Shown: positions 27,742 through 37,101 of the stretch, piece after piece
Layout: the number at the start of each line of letters is the position of its first letter
Numbering within the stretch: position 1 is the first letter of the stretch
Assembly: GCF_018257795.1 (NCBI RefSeq)
Contig: NZ_JAERJD010000008.1
Location: forward strand, 228,165-292,164
Source of the DNA: Citrobacter sp. JGM124
GTDB lineage: Bacteria > Pseudomonadota > Gammaproteobacteria > Enterobacterales > Enterobacteriaceae
Direction: 5' to 3'
Length of the DNA: 64,000 bases
The notes under the pieces: model-generated
The model's input: only the letters and a program-made list of their open reading frames with translations
Told to the model about the DNA's origin: nothing
Database searches by the model: none
Program-made: the position numbers and the translations under genes

Positions 27742-28938
27742 TCAAACCTGACGGCGACTGCGGCGCATCATGACGAGTAGCTGCCAGAGCATGATGACAA
27801 CCACCGCTGCTGTGGTGATAAATACCCAACGGAATCCGGCGACGGCCGAGATAGAGGCTCCCATCAATGGCCCTATGACATTGCCCAAATACATAAAGGA
27901 CTGGTTGTATCCGAAAATGCGTCCCGTAATGCGATCACTGCACTGTTTCATTAGCAGTATCTGTACTGCCGGGAGCATGGCACCGTCTGCAAAACCGAGC
28001 AAAAAACGGAGAATACCAAGCTGCAGTGGCGTTGTGACAAACGACATGGCGAAAAACAGCACGATGGCGCAACACAAGGTGGCTATCAGAATACGTGCGG
28101 TACCTATCCGGTCTCCCAGGCGGCCTAAACGGGGGGCGGAAATCAGGGCAGAAATACCGGGTACAGCGGAGATAACCCCGGCCAGGAAAGCGATATTGTT
28201 GCTGTCAGGTGTCATCGATTTGATAAATAGAGCAAGTATTGGCCCGATGGAGCCGTTGCACAGCTGGATGACCAGTGTGGTGAAAAACAGGCTTATCACC
28301 AGCCCCGGGTGGGGTAAAGAGTCAAATATAGCTTTGGCACTCAGGCGTTCGGCTTTGTTGACCTGTGGGCGTGGCCCTTCTTTAATCAGTAAGAGGGTTA
28401 CTACAAAGCTGATGGCTAGCAGGGCAGCTGTTACGAAAAAAACAGCGCGCAGCCCAACCATATCTGCCAAAAATCCCCCCAGTAACGGGCCGACAATCAC
28501 CCCGCTTATCTGTGCCGTCGAAAGGGTGCTCAGTGCCCAGCCACTCTGATCCCTGGGGACTTGGGTGGCAATCAGGGCCATCGCATTCGGGATGTATCCT
28601 GAGGTTAGCCCCATGATGGCCCGCAGCAAAAAAAGCTGCCATACATTGGTGGCAAAGGCCTGAAGTAAAATGGCTATCGACATACCCAGGGAGGCACGGA
28701 GCAACATTAATTTGCGCCCCTTACGGTCAGCCAGACTGCCCCACATTGGAGATACGATGGCTGAAACCAGAAAGGTCACGCTGAATGTCAGCCCTGACCA
28801 CATGGAAAGAGCCTCATGGGAGGTGACCCCTAGCTGTGAAATATAGAGGGGCAGAAATGGTAATATCTGACTGATGGCCAGCCCGATGAAAAAACAGCCA
28901 AACCAGACAGAGATGAGATTAACTTTCCAGGGTTTCAT
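27742..28938 (-). CDS. mdtG: MFS multidrug efflux transporter, MdtG-like
   Basis: 12-helix major facilitator of 398 residues. It is very close to E. coli MdtG (408): [17 protein letters not shown], the MFS loop [54 protein letters not shown], and [20 protein letters not shown]. MdtG is a drug:H+ antiporter implicated in fosfomycin and deoxycholate resistance in E. coli. The position next to speA is unlike E. coli (mdtG is elsewhere), so it has been moved or acquired here. It is apparently monocistronic. Confidence 0.9.
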   Translation of the reverse strand: MKPWKVNLISVWFGCFFIGLAISQILPFLPLYISQLGVTSHEALSMWSGLTFSVTFLVSAIVSPMWGSLADRKGRKLMLLRASLGMSIAILLQAFATNVWQLFLLRAIMGLTSGYIPNAMALIATQVPRDQSGWALSTLSTAQISGVIVGPLLGGFLADMVGLRAVFFVTAALLAISFVVTLLLIKEGPRPQVNKAERLSAKAIFDSLPHPGLVISLFFTTLVIQLCNGSIGPILALFIKSMTPDSNNIAFLAGVISAVPGISALISAPRLGRLGDRIGTARILIATLCCAIVLFFAMSFVTTPLQLGILRFLLGFADGAMLPAVQILLMKQCSDRITGRIFGYNQSFMYLGNVIGPLMGASISAVAGFRWVFITTAAVVVIMLWQLLVMMRRSRRQV

Positions 28939-29561
28939 AATGTACTTTCATTATGAATCTTTTGTGGACAGAGTATCAGTCTATCAATTTTTTGGGGCAA
29001 ATGCGTTGTCAGGAATGTGTTTTCCAGTGCCATGGGAAGATGAGGTTTCACTACTGATGTGGCACTGCCTTATCTCATTCGGGGCGTATCATAACGGCAG
29101 GGAACTGAGGGGACCGAATCATTTGCGGCGTACGCATTTTTATTTTGCATTTTTCCTTGGTTATCGGTATAAAGCGGCCCACTCGGCTTCACTAAAGCAC
29201 ACGATGTTTGTGCTGCCAACTTCCAGCCGGATTGCGCATTTTTCCAGAGCTTGTTTTATACAGTGCTCAACGTGTTAGCTTGTTGCATACCCATCAATGT
29301 ATGCGTGGAGGTGAGTTGATTAATGAACCGTTGTTATTTGTTACCACAGGCATACCGTTCTGGTATCAATTTACCCCTCGCAACGTGCCTCTCGAGTTTT
29401 ACATCCAGCCGATGTGATACCTATCTCGGTGCTTCTCAGAATTCACAGGCCGGCTTCTGAGCCGTCGTGTTGACTGAACAAGGGCGCTCTTGTTTGACAA
29501 GAGTTTTCTCGTGGTTTTCCCAATCTGTCATACAGATTTCGTTTATGTGTTTTACAATTAA
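28939..29561. other. Long intergenic region upstream of yqgB-speA
   Basis: About 620 bp with no recognised gene. It should hold the divergent promoters of mdtG and yqgB-speA. An open frame at 28874-29278 overlaps the mdtG start antisense and has no recognisable content. No operator was identified. Confidence 0.45.
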
Positions 29562-29708
29562 ATGAAGAAGAAGCCGATTGTACAGCCTGACTGTCAGACT
29601 TTTCTGCTACCCAATTGCTTTGGTAATGGGTTGTTATTGGAAAATCACTCTGCGACAGTAGTCAATGATGTCGTAAATTTGAAACAACTTGAGGTTCGCC
29701 ATGACTGA
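29562..29708 (+). CDS. yqgB: Small YqgB family protein overlapping speA
   Basis: A 48-codon ORF beginning [20 protein letters not shown] and continuing [15 protein letters not shown]. It aligns with E. coli YqgB (43 residues, MKKKPVAQLERQHSLLENP, then YGLLSQFQAAIVVN) and sits in the same place, directly before speA on the same strand. Shared features are the MKKKP start, the LL-x-N and GLL elements and the VVN near the end. Its TGA lies 8 nt inside speA (speA ATG at 29701), so translation of the two could be coupled. The family is uncharacterised. Confidence 0.75.
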   Translation: MKKKPIVQPDCQTFLLPNCFGNGLLLENHSATVVNDVVNLKQLEVRHD

Positions 29709-31677
29709 CAAAATCACTTCTGTTTCGGGTTCGTCAGTAGGCGAGCAAGATCAACACCGCTCCATGCAGGAGGTTGCTATGAGTTCTGAGGATGCCAGCA
29801 GAATGCTGCGTACATACAATATTGCCTGGTGGGGTAATAATTACTATGACGTCAACGAGCTGGGTCATATCACCGTATGCCCGGATCCCGATGTTCCGCA
29901 AGCGCGTGTTGATCTGGCCGAGCTGGTAAAAGCACGTGAAGCTCAAGGGCAGCGCTTGCCAGCATTATTCTGTTTTCCACAGATCTTACAGCACCGTTTA
30001 CGCTCAATTAATGCGGCCTTTAAGCGCGCCCGTGAGTCTTATGGTTATAACGGCGACTATTTTCTGGTGTACCCCATTAAGGTTAACCAGCATAAACGTG
30101 TTATTGAATCGCTGATTAACTCAGGTGAACCTTTAGGCCTGGAAGCAGGATCAAAGGCTGAACTGATGGCGGTACTGGCCCATGCGGGGATGACGCGTTC
30201 GGTCATTGTCTGTAATGGGTATAAAGATCGCGAATACATTCGTCTGGCACTGATTGGCGAGAAGATGGGCCATAAAGTCTATCTTGTCATCGAGAAAATG
30301 TCGGAAATTAGCATTGTTCTGGAAGAGGCTGAACGCTTGAATGTGATCCCACGTCTTGGGGTTCGTGCGCGTCTGGCTTCCCAGGGGTCTGGCAAATGGC
30401 AGGCATCTGGTGGTGAAAAGTCCAAATTTGGTCTGGCGGCAGTGCAGGTTTTGCAGCTCGTTGAGATGTTACGGGAAGCGGGACATATTGACAGTTTGCA
30501 GTTGCTGCATTTTCACCTTGGTTCACAGATGGCGAATATTCGTGATATCGCGACTGGGGTGCGTGAATCCGCTCGCTTCTATGTAGAACTGCATAAACTG
30601 GGCGTCAATATTCAGTGCTTTGATGTGGGCGGAGGCTTAGGGGTTGATTATGAAGGAACGCGCTCCCAGTCTGATTGCTCAGTAAATTATGGTCTGAATG
30701 AGTACGCCAATAACATTATTTGGGCGATTGGTGATGCCTGTGAAGAGTTCAATCTCCCACACCCAACAGTCATCACTGAATCCGGGCGTGCTGTTACTGC
30801 GCATCATACAGTACTGGTCTCTAATATTATTGGTGTTGAGCGCAATGAGTACACCATGCCGACGGCGCCAGCGGAGGATGCCCCGCGAGCTTTACAAAGC
30901 ATGTGGGAAACTTGGGGGGAGATGCACGAGCCAAACAACCGTCGCTCACTCCGGGAATGGCTGCATGACAGTCAGATGGATTTACATGATATCCACACGG
31001 GCTACGCTTCAGGAAGCTATTCGCTACAAGAGCGAGCCTGGGCAGAACAGCTCTATCTGGGGATGTGCCATGAAATTCAGCGTCTGTTAGATCCCAGTAA
31101 TCGCGCACACCGCCCGATTATTGACGAGCTACAAGAACGAATGGCGGATAAAATTTACGTCAACTTTTCTTTGTTCCAGTCAATGCCAGACGCATGGGGC
31201 ATTGATCAACTGTTCCCGGTAATGCCACTGGAAGGATTGAACCTGACGCCTAAACGTCGTGCAGTACTGCTGGATATCACGTGTGACTCAGACGGGGCTA
31301 TTGATCACTATATTGATGGGGATGGTATTGCGACCACGATGCCAATGCCTGAGTACGACCCGGAGAATCCGCCCTTATTAGGTTTCTTTATGGTGGGCGC
31401 ATACCAGGAAATTCTTGGCAATATGCATAACCTGTTTGGTGATACCGAAGCCGTTGATGTCTTTGTGACAGCTGATGGTGCTGTGAATGTGGAACTGTCT
31501 GATGAGGGGGATACTGTTGCTGATATGCTGCAGTATGTCCAGCTGGATGCGAACACGTTGCTGAAGCATTTCCGTGACCAGGTGAAACAGACGGATCTGG
31601 ATAGTGAATTGCAACAGCAGTTCCTGGAAGAGTTTGAAGCTGGCTTGTACGGATATACCTATTTGGAAGATGAGTAA
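29701..31677 (+). CDS. speA: Biosynthetic arginine decarboxylase
   Basis: PLP-dependent fold III enzyme producing agmatine from arginine. 658 residues, as in E. coli SpeA. It starts [14 protein letters not shown] then [20 protein letters not shown]. The PLP-lysine motif is [18 protein letters not shown]. Other motifs are [31 protein letters not shown] and the C-terminal [18 protein letters not shown]. The ATG at 29701 is chosen over an in-frame TTG at 29689. With speB downstream it gives the agmatine route to putrescine. Confidence 0.98.
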   Translation: MTDKITSVSGSSVGEQDQHRSMQEVAMSSEDASRMLRTYNIAWWGNNYYDVNELGHITVCPDPDVPQARVDLAELVKAREAQGQRLPALFCFPQILQHRLRSINAAFKRARESYGYNGDYFLVYPIKVNQHKRVIESLINSGEPLGLEAGSKAELMAVLAHAGMTRSVIVCNGYKDREYIRLALIGEKMGHKVYLVIEKMSEISIVLEEAERLNVIPRLGVRARLASQGSGKWQASGGEKSKFGLAAVQVLQLVEMLREAGHIDSLQLLHFHLGSQMANIRDIATGVRESARFYVELHKLGVNIQCFDVGGGLGVDYEGTRSQSDCSVNYGLNEYANNIIWAIGDACEEFNLPHPTVITESGRAVTAHHTVLVSNIIGVERNEYTMPTAPAEDAPRALQSMWETWGEMHEPNNRRSLREWLHDSQMDLHDIHTGYASGSYSLQERAWAEQLYLGMCHEIQRLLDPSNRAHRPIIDELQERMADKIYVNFSLFQSMPDAWGIDQLFPVMPLEGLNLTPKRRAVLLDITCDSDGAIDHYIDGDGIATTMPMPEYDPENPPLLGFFMVGAYQEILGNMHNLFGDTEAVDVFVTADGAVNVELSDEGDTVADMLQYVQLDANTLLKHFRDQVKQTDLDSELQQQFLEEFEAGLYGYTYLEDE

Positions 31678-31899
31678 GTTATTCACGCGATGAAAGATTC
31701 AACACAGGGGCTTGATGCTGGCTTGAATCTGACACCGGTAGCGACGATAATTTACTCAAACAGTTACTGCAGTCCCTGAGTTGTTCACGTTGCAGGAAGA
31801 GGGTAAGTGGATGCACCCCGGGTGGCTTACTCAGGTAAGTGATACGGGTTAGCTAACACCGCCAGCACACATGTGACTTGGATAATGACGGGCATAAAT

Positions 31900-31941
31900 C
31901 CCTTTCTCGTCGGGTTTAACGACGCGGAAGGGTTTTTTTTT
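31900..31941 (+). terminator. Terminator-like hairpin between speA and speB
   Basis: CCCTTT-c-tCGTC pairs with GACG-cgg-AAGGG and is followed by nine T residues, a good intrinsic terminator shape. It lies in the 296-bp speA-speB spacer, 33 bp before speB. It should reduce read-through, implying a separate speB promoter or attenuation. Confidence 0.75.
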
Positions 31942-31973
31942 ATTATCCTGGCAATCAAACGAGAGGTCAGACA

Positions 31974-32894
31974 ATGAGCACCTTAGGCCATCAATACGAT
32001 AATTCTCTGGTATCCAATGCCTTTGGTTTTTTACGCTTTCCGCTAAATTTCCAACCCTATGACAGTGATGCGGACTGGGTTATTACGGGGGTGCCATTTG
32101 ATATGGCGACCTCCGGCCGTGCGGGCGGGCGTCATGGGCCAGCGGCAATTCGTCAGGTTTCCACCAATCTGGCCTGGGAAGGTAATCGCTTTCCCTGGAA
32201 CTTTGACATGCGCGATCGCCTGAAGGTGGTTGACTGTGGCGATTTGGTCTACGCATTTGGTGATGCGCGGGAAATGAGTGAGAACTTGCAGGCCCATGCG
32301 GAACGTGTCCTGGCCAGCGGTAAACGCATGCTTTCTTTTGGTGGTGACCACTTTGTGACTCTGCCACTATTGCGTGCTCATGCGAAGCATTTTGGCAAAC
32401 TGGCGCTGGTGCATTTCGATGCCCATACTGACACTTATGCTAATGGATGCGAATTTGATCACGGTACGATGTTCTACACTGCACCGAAAGAGGGATTGAT
32501 CGATCCTAACCATTCAGTGCAGATCGGTATTCGTACTGAATTTGACAAGGACAATGGTTTTACCGTACTGGATGCCCCACAGGTCAATGATCGTACTGTT
32601 GACGACCTGTTGGCACAAATCAAGCAGGTTGTCGGTGATATGCCGGTTTATCTGACCTTCGATATCGACTGTCTTGATCCTGCCTTTGCACCGGGTACAG
32701 GAACGCCAGTGATCGGTGGGTTGACCTCTGATCGGGCACTGAAACTGGTACGCGGCCTGAAAGATCTTAATATTGTGGGCATGGACGTTGTAGAAGTTGC
32801 CCCAGCATACGATCAGTCAGAAATCACTGCACTGGCTGCAGCGACTCTGGCACTGGAATTGCTGTATATTCAGGCGGCCAGGAAAGGCGAATAA
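31974..32894 (+). CDS. speB: Agmatinase (agmatine ureohydrolase)
   Basis: Binuclear manganese enzyme hydrolysing agmatine to putrescine and urea. 306 residues, as in E. coli. Ureohydrolase metal motifs are visible: [25 protein letters not shown], and [26 protein letters not shown]-type ribosome site precedes the ATG. Downstream is a strong hairpin before a convergent esterase gene. Confidence 0.97.
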   Translation: MSTLGHQYDNSLVSNAFGFLRFPLNFQPYDSDADWVITGVPFDMATSGRAGGRHGPAAIRQVSTNLAWEGNRFPWNFDMRDRLKVVDCGDLVYAFGDAREMSENLQAHAERVLASGKRMLSFGGDHFVTLPLLRAHAKHFGKLALVHFDAHTDTYANGCEFDHGTMFYTAPKEGLIDPNHSVQIGIRTEFDKDNGFTVLDAPQVNDRTVDDLLAQIKQVVGDMPVYLTFDIDCLDPAFAPGTGTPVIGGLTSDRALKLVRGLKDLNIVGMDVVEVAPAYDQSEITALAAATLALELLYIQAARKGE

Positions 32895-32896
32895 GC

Positions 32897-32929
32897 TTAA
32901 GAGCTTACCCTTTCAGGGTAAGCTCTTAA
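32897..32929. terminator. Hairpin between speB and esterase gene
   Basis: Perfect 15-bp inverted repeat TTAAGAGCTTACCCT / AGGGTAAGCTCTTAA with a 3-nt loop, between two convergent genes. T runs are short, but stem length and position support a bidirectional terminator. Confidence 0.75.
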
Positions 32930-32987
32930 ATTGAGTGTGTTGATGTTCTGGGAAGGGAAACGCGTATGCTCCTTCTGCTTCCTTAGC

Positions 32988-33593
32988 TCAACGGGCAAAT
33001 CGTTGTGTAATAAAAGCACTGGCTGTTTTGATCCCCGCCAGAGTTATCGTGTGTTGCACGTTATCTTCCACGCTGAGTTCCGCCTGAACGCCAGCAGCGC
33101 TTAATGCTTCCGCCGCTTTTTGACTCTCTTGCCAGGGGATCACTGGATCCGCTTTACCATGAATCAGTAATGCAGCGGATTGAGCAGCTGGTCTCAGTGG
33201 CAGGGGGGATGCGAGTCGCCCGGAGAAGGCAACCACACCCGCCAGGGGATAGTTTCCCCGTACTAATGCGTCCAAAGCCATTATTGCCCCCTGGGAAAAA
33301 CCAGCCAGAACTACGCGATCCTGTCCCGGGTTAATTTCTTGCTCCCTGAATACCTCTGCTAATTTGGCATCAAAGGTATCCCGTGCGGCGGCAATACGTG
33401 CGGGGCGGCTCGCTTCAGTAATACCATTAATGCTAAACCACTGAAAACCAGACCCCATATCGAAAACTAGCGGGCCATCTGGTGAGGCGACCTGTGTCTG
33501 GGGTATGGCTTGTTGCCAGTATTCTACGACGGGCAGTAGATCGCTGCCTCGACTGCCCACACCATGTAACATGACGATCAAATTTTTGCTCAT
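32988..33593 (-). CDS. ypfH: Alpha/beta hydrolase, YpfH-like esterase
   Basis: 201-residue carboxylesterase of the phospholipase/carboxylesterase family. The N-terminal LIVMLHGVGSRGSDL forms the oxyanion region. The nucleophile elbow is VLAGFSQGAIMALD, the catalytic aspartate is in LIHGKADPVIPW, and the histidine in VEDNVQHTI. It resembles E. coli YpfH in FSQGAIMAL and QWFSINGITE but is about 30 residues shorter, lacking the acidic tail. It is the last gene of a leftward operon with yqjG (4-bp overlap) and doxX. The symbol is tentative. Confidence 0.82.
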   Translation of the reverse strand: MSKNLIVMLHGVGSRGSDLLPVVEYWQQAIPQTQVASPDGPLVFDMGSGFQWFSINGITEASRPARIAAARDTFDAKLAEVFREQEINPGQDRVVLAGFSQGAIMALDALVRGNYPLAGVVAFSGRLASPLPLRPAAQSAALLIHGKADPVIPWQESQKAAEALSAAGVQAELSVEDNVQHTITLAGIKTASAFITQRFAR

Positions 33594-34561
33594 GATTTTC
33601 CCTCCAGTGCGTAGGCACGCATATCTGGCCCTTCAGGTACGATCCCGGTCGGGTTCAAAGCCCGGATTGAATAGTATCCCTGTTTGATGTGGTCAATATT
33701 GACGGTATCCCTGATGCCCGGTATAGCCAAAATACGGCGCGTATAGCTGTCAAGACAGGCATATTCTCTCAGCTGGCGCAGATTACATTTGAACAGGCCA
33801 TAATAAGCCGCATCAAAGCGGATTAGTGTCACGAACAGCCGAATATCTGCCTCGGTAAAGACATCACCCAGTAAGAAATCGCGCCCGTCAGCAAGGCGAG
33901 ACTCTAGCTTATCCAGCATGCCGAAGACTTCTCTTACGGCTTCAGCGTAACTGATTTGCGTGGTCGCAAAACCCGCCCGGTACACACCATTATTCAGTGA
34001 GGGATATATTTCAGCGTTTAAGCGCTCAATCTCTTGCAGGAGGTCGGGTGGGCAGAGGTCAATATCCGACTGGGCGAGATGACCAAAGCCACTGTTAAAC
34101 ATGCGTACAATATCCGCAGACTCATTGTTAACGATGGTATGCGTTTTTTTGTCCCATAATACGGGGACGGTTGCCCGCCCGGTAAAAGTGCCGTCGGCCT
34201 GGGTATAGAGCTGATGTACCCATTCGGCATGGTTCAGCGTATCCCGGTTAGCACCGGGATAATCACCAAAATGCCAGCCTTCATCCAGCAGCCAAGGTTC
34301 CACCACGGACACACTGACCACCTCTTCCAGTCCCTTCAGCTTGCGGGCAATCAGTGTTCGGGAGGCCCATGGGCAGATCAGTGCCACATAGAGATGGTAT
34401 CTGTCGGGTTCGGCGATAAAGCCCGCATCTCCCGTCAGGCCAGCACGGCCATCAGGTGTCACCCAGTGACGAAAACTTGATGTTTGACGAACAAAACCAC
34501 CTTTTTCGTCGGTAGACTGTACCGGATGCCATTCAGCCGTCCATTTCCCGTTAACCAGCAT
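33590..34561 (-). CDS. yqjG: Glutathionyl-hydroquinone reductase
   Basis: Xi-class glutathione S-transferase family enzyme that reduces glutathionyl-hydroquinones. 323 residues against 328 in E. coli YqjG. The catalytic CPW motif is in HLYVALICPWASRTLIARKL, with the thioredoxin-like partner strand TVPVLWDKKTHTIVNNESAD and C-terminal helical domain LLGDVFTEADIRLFVTLIRF. It overlaps the esterase by 4 bp and follows the DoxX gene by 10 bp. The yqjF-yqjG order matches E. coli. Confidence 0.95.
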   Translation of the reverse strand: MLVNGKWTAEWHPVQSTDEKGGFVRQTSSFRHWVTPDGRAGLTGDAGFIAEPDRYHLYVALICPWASRTLIARKLKGLEEVVSVSVVEPWLLDEGWHFGDYPGANRDTLNHAEWVHQLYTQADGTFTGRATVPVLWDKKTHTIVNNESADIVRMFNSGFGHLAQSDIDLCPPDLLQEIERLNAEIYPSLNNGVYRAGFATTQISYAEAVREVFGMLDKLESRLADGRDFLLGDVFTEADIRLFVTLIRFDAAYYGLFKCNLRQLREYACLDSYTRRILAIPGIRDTVNIDHIKQGYYSIRALNPTGIVPEGPDMRAYALEGKS

Positions 34562-34571
34562 GTTGCTCTCC

Positions 34572-34979
34572 TTAACGTTTGAATGACGTAGGTTTTAATG
34601 CATATTTACCATCACCGATGAGGGCAAACACAATCAGACCCACAATCCAGAATGCCGGGAACTCCCATCCACCGTTGGTATTGGTAAAGAAGAATCCAGC
34701 AGGGCCATGTACTGTGGCAATGGCACCTAACAGTACTGGGATCAGTATGATGGCGACCACACGGGCATAGATCCCGAGGATTAAGGCAATACCACCAACA
34801 AACTCAATCGCCATGGTCAGGTAGGCAAGACCGCCGGGCAGCCCCAGAGAAGCAAAAAACTGTGCGGTGCCCGCAGGGGTGAAGACAAAAAACTTCAGGC
34901 CGAAATGTGCCAGAAACAAAATGCCTAAAGCCAGGCGCATGATGAAGGCGGCATAAGGTGCTGTGCGTTGATCTAACAT
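34572..34979 (-). CDS. yqjF: DoxX family membrane protein, YqjF-like
   Basis: 135-residue integral membrane protein with four hydrophobic helices. It has the DoxX features RLALGILFLAHFGLKFF, AQFFASLGLPGGLAYL and AIEFVGGIALILGI. Its position next to yqjG corresponds to E. coli YqjF, which is reported to respond to aromatic compounds. It may link quinone or thiol redox stress to the adjacent reductase, but this is inference. First gene of the yqjF-yqjG-esterase operon. Confidence 0.82.
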   Translation of the reverse strand: MLDQRTAPYAAFIMRLALGILFLAHFGLKFFVFTPAGTAQFFASLGLPGGLAYLTMAIEFVGGIALILGIYARVVAIILIPVLLGAIATVHGPAGFFFTNTNGGWEFPAFWIVGLIVFALIGDGKYALKPTSFKR

Positions 34980-35016
34980 AATATTTTCCTCTCATAGGTT
35001 GATAAGAGGAAGATAC

Positions 35017-35054
35017 GCTCTTTCTGCTTAAGTTATTATCCCATCAGAAAGAGC
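35017..35054. repeat. Inverted repeat in the LysR-yqjF spacer
   Basis: A perfect 10-bp inverted repeat GCTCTTTCTG / CAGAAAGAGC with an 18-nt AT-rich spacer, just upstream of the yqjF-yqjG operon and after the LysR gene tail. The wide spacer suits a dimer-of-dimers operator better than a terminator. The adjacent LysR protein is the obvious candidate binder. Confidence 0.5.
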
Positions 35055-35131
35055 ATGTTTATTTCCAAAATGGAAATTATTGCCAATTATCTTCCCATCC
35101 GGGGCGACCGGAAAAGGATTCTGCCAGGAAG

Positions 35132-35992
35132 TCAATAAATGCCCTGGAGCGTTTTTGCCAGGTATTTCGCCGGCGGATAGATGGCATACAGGCCCAAGGG
35201 GGGGGCCTCATACTGGGAAAGTACCGGAATTACTGCGCCATTCTGCAGGGCTTCCCCTGCAACAAACGTTGGCACCCGTGCAATACCTAACCCTTCTGCC
35301 GCTGCACGCAGGCAAACCTCTGCATTGGAAAACTTCATTCGTCCCTGAATAGGATGCAGATACTGCCGTCGATCCTTGTCGATAAATGGCCAGGCGAGTG
35401 GATCGCGAAAGTTTGTGTCAACAATACAGTGATGTTCTGAAAGCTGGTTCCAGTGGGATGGGGTCCCGTGTTGCTGTAAATAGGTTTTTGACGCAACCAG
35501 GACGATACGAATATCACAAAGCTTACGGGCTATCAGGTTGCTATCCGTAAGGTGACCAATACGCAGTGTCAGGTCGAAACCTTCATTGACCACATTAACT
35601 AAACGGTCAGCAAAACTTACGTCCAGTTCAATATCAGGATAGCGACGGGCAAAAGTAATCAAATGTCTGGTCAGTTGGGTCGTTCCAAAAGTGACTGGGG
35701 CTGAGACCTTTAATAAACCTGCGGGGGTCTTAGAAGCATTGAGTACGTCATCATTCAGTGCGTCATATTCTGCCAGTAGTGGGCGAATTCGTTCATAGTA
35801 AGCCAGCCCTACCTCGGTCGCTTTTAACGAGCGGGTACTGCGGCTGAAAAGGCTGACTGACAGCTCGTGCTCCAGTCTGGTAATCAATTTAGATGCTTGT
35901 CCATGGCTGGTGGACAACCGCTGTGCGGCGGCAGTAAAACTGCCAGTTTCCATTACGGCAATGAACATCCGATCACAGTCGAGCCTCTCCAT
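35132..35992 (-). CDS. LysR-family transcriptional regulator with frameshifted C-terminus
   Basis: 286-residue LysR protein. The N-terminal helix-turn-helix is DRMFIAVMETGSFTAAAQRL, and the effector domain includes LKVSAPVTFGTTQLTRHL and AEGLGIARVPTFVAGEAL. The reading frame ends abnormally at PPAKYLAKTLQGIY. In the +1 frame the DNA continues RSRAFIDFLAESFSGRPGWE to a stop at 35077, which is the normal LysR ending. The shift falls in a 5-base A run (plus-strand T run at 35152-35156). Removing one base would restore a 304-residue protein. This is either a real recent frameshift or a homopolymer sequencing error. It lies upstream of yqjF-yqjG on the same strand. Confidence 0.85.
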   Translation of the reverse strand: MERLDCDRMFIAVMETGSFTAAAQRLSTSHGQASKLITRLEHELSVSLFSRSTRSLKATEVGLAYYERIRPLLAEYDALNDDVLNASKTPAGLLKVSAPVTFGTTQLTRHLITFARRYPDIELDVSFADRLVNVVNEGFDLTLRIGHLTDSNLIARKLCDIRIVLVASKTYLQQHGTPSHWNQLSEHHCIVDTNFRDPLAWPFIDKDRRQYLHPIQGRMKFSNAEVCLRAAAEGLGIARVPTFVAGEALQNGAVIPVLSQYEAPPLGLYAIYPPAKYLAKTLQGIY

Positions 35993-36085
35993 CTTCTTTT
36001 CCTGCCTTCTTTAATCAGCGAGGTATCAAGGGGTATTCAGATAACCTGAAACGCCCCTTGATATGCTTCACTCTGTCAATGGGAT

Positions 36086-36844
36086 TTATTTCAGGCCGTC
36101 CGCCGCCATGCGTTCACGAATATGTTCAGCACGTCCGCTGGATGCTGGATGATCATCCAGCATAGAGCTGGAATGCCCCCCATCCAGCTTGGCCAGCTTT
36201 TCAAAGCTGGTTGCCAGCCCATTCGGACTGATATTACGTTTACGTAACAGATCATAAGAGTAATCATCGGCTTCGGATTCCTGGCGCTGGGAGAACTGGG
36301 CATTGACCAGTTTTTCACCTAAATCCCCGACTTGAGACTGGGATAAATCACCAATAACGCCGCCAACAGAGGCCGCAGCGACACGTACTGCATTCGTTCC
36401 CATCGCAACCTGCATTCCTTTTTTTACATGCCCCAGTGCGACGTGTCCCATTTCATGGCCGAGTACGCCTTCCACTTCATTATCATTCATGATCTCCATC
36501 AGACCGCTATAGACACGAATGCAGCCATTAGCCATGGCAAACGCGTTGACATCCTTAGTGATATAGACCTTATAGTTGACTGGCATCCCGTTAATATTAT
36601 CCCCTAACGCTTTGGATATTTTATTTAAGCGCTGGGTATAGACACTGTTTGCCGGAGCCAGCGTTGCTTTACTGTCTTGTTGCTTACAGGCTTCGTCACT
36701 GAGTTGTTTTACCTGAGCATCGCTGAGTGTATAGGCTTGCAGTGCACCAACACTGGAAGTTAACAGGCCATCAGAGTTCATGTTTTGACAGCCGCTCAAA
36801 AAGAGGGTTACGCCCAGAGTGATGATAATGGGGTGTAACTTCAT
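36086..36844 (-). CDS. loiP: Outer-membrane metalloprotease LoiP
   Basis: M48-family zinc protease lipoprotein, 252 residues, as in E. coli LoiP (YggG). The signal peptide ends at the lipobox LFLSGC. The HExxH motif is in LGHEMGHVALGHVKKGMQ, and the third ligand region is QRQESEADDYSYDLL. In E. coli it cleaves Phe-Phe bonds at low ionic strength and depends on BepA. The start at 36844 fits the AAAGGA ribosome site; an in-frame ATG at 36850 is too close to it. It is divergent from tktA. Confidence 0.95.
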   Translation of the reverse strand: MKLHPIIITLGVTLFLSGCQNMNSDGLLTSSVGALQAYTLSDAQVKQLSDEACKQQDSKATLAPANSVYTQRLNKISKALGDNINGMPVNYKVYITKDVNAFAMANGCIRVYSGLMEIMNDNEVEGVLGHEMGHVALGHVKKGMQVAMGTNAVRVAAASVGGVIGDLSQSQVGDLGEKLVNAQFSQRQESEADDYSYDLLRKRNISPNGLATSFEKLAKLDGGHSSSMLDDHPASSGRAEHIRERMAADGLK

Positions 36845-37101
36845 GTTCATATCCTTTTGACCGTGGTAATCGTGGAATAATATTGAGCTTAATCGCCCGT
36901 GACCAGGTTGTTTATTCTTAAATAAGCAAGACGGTATACGCAGTAGACTGCATAAGATGCAAGCGTTTTCGTCAGATTTATCAGGCGTTACGCTGACACT
37001 ACATGTACATGTAACTCCCCCTGGTGTACATTGTCGGGAGGTTATTTAGCTAATCTATATTAGCCATGGCGTCAACTTCCACTATCCGATCTGGAGTTAA
37101 A

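Noticed and set aside
28874..29278. A 134-codon plus-strand ORF overlapping the mdtG start
   Set aside because: Antisense to mdtG at its 5' end, without recognisable domains or a ribosome site.
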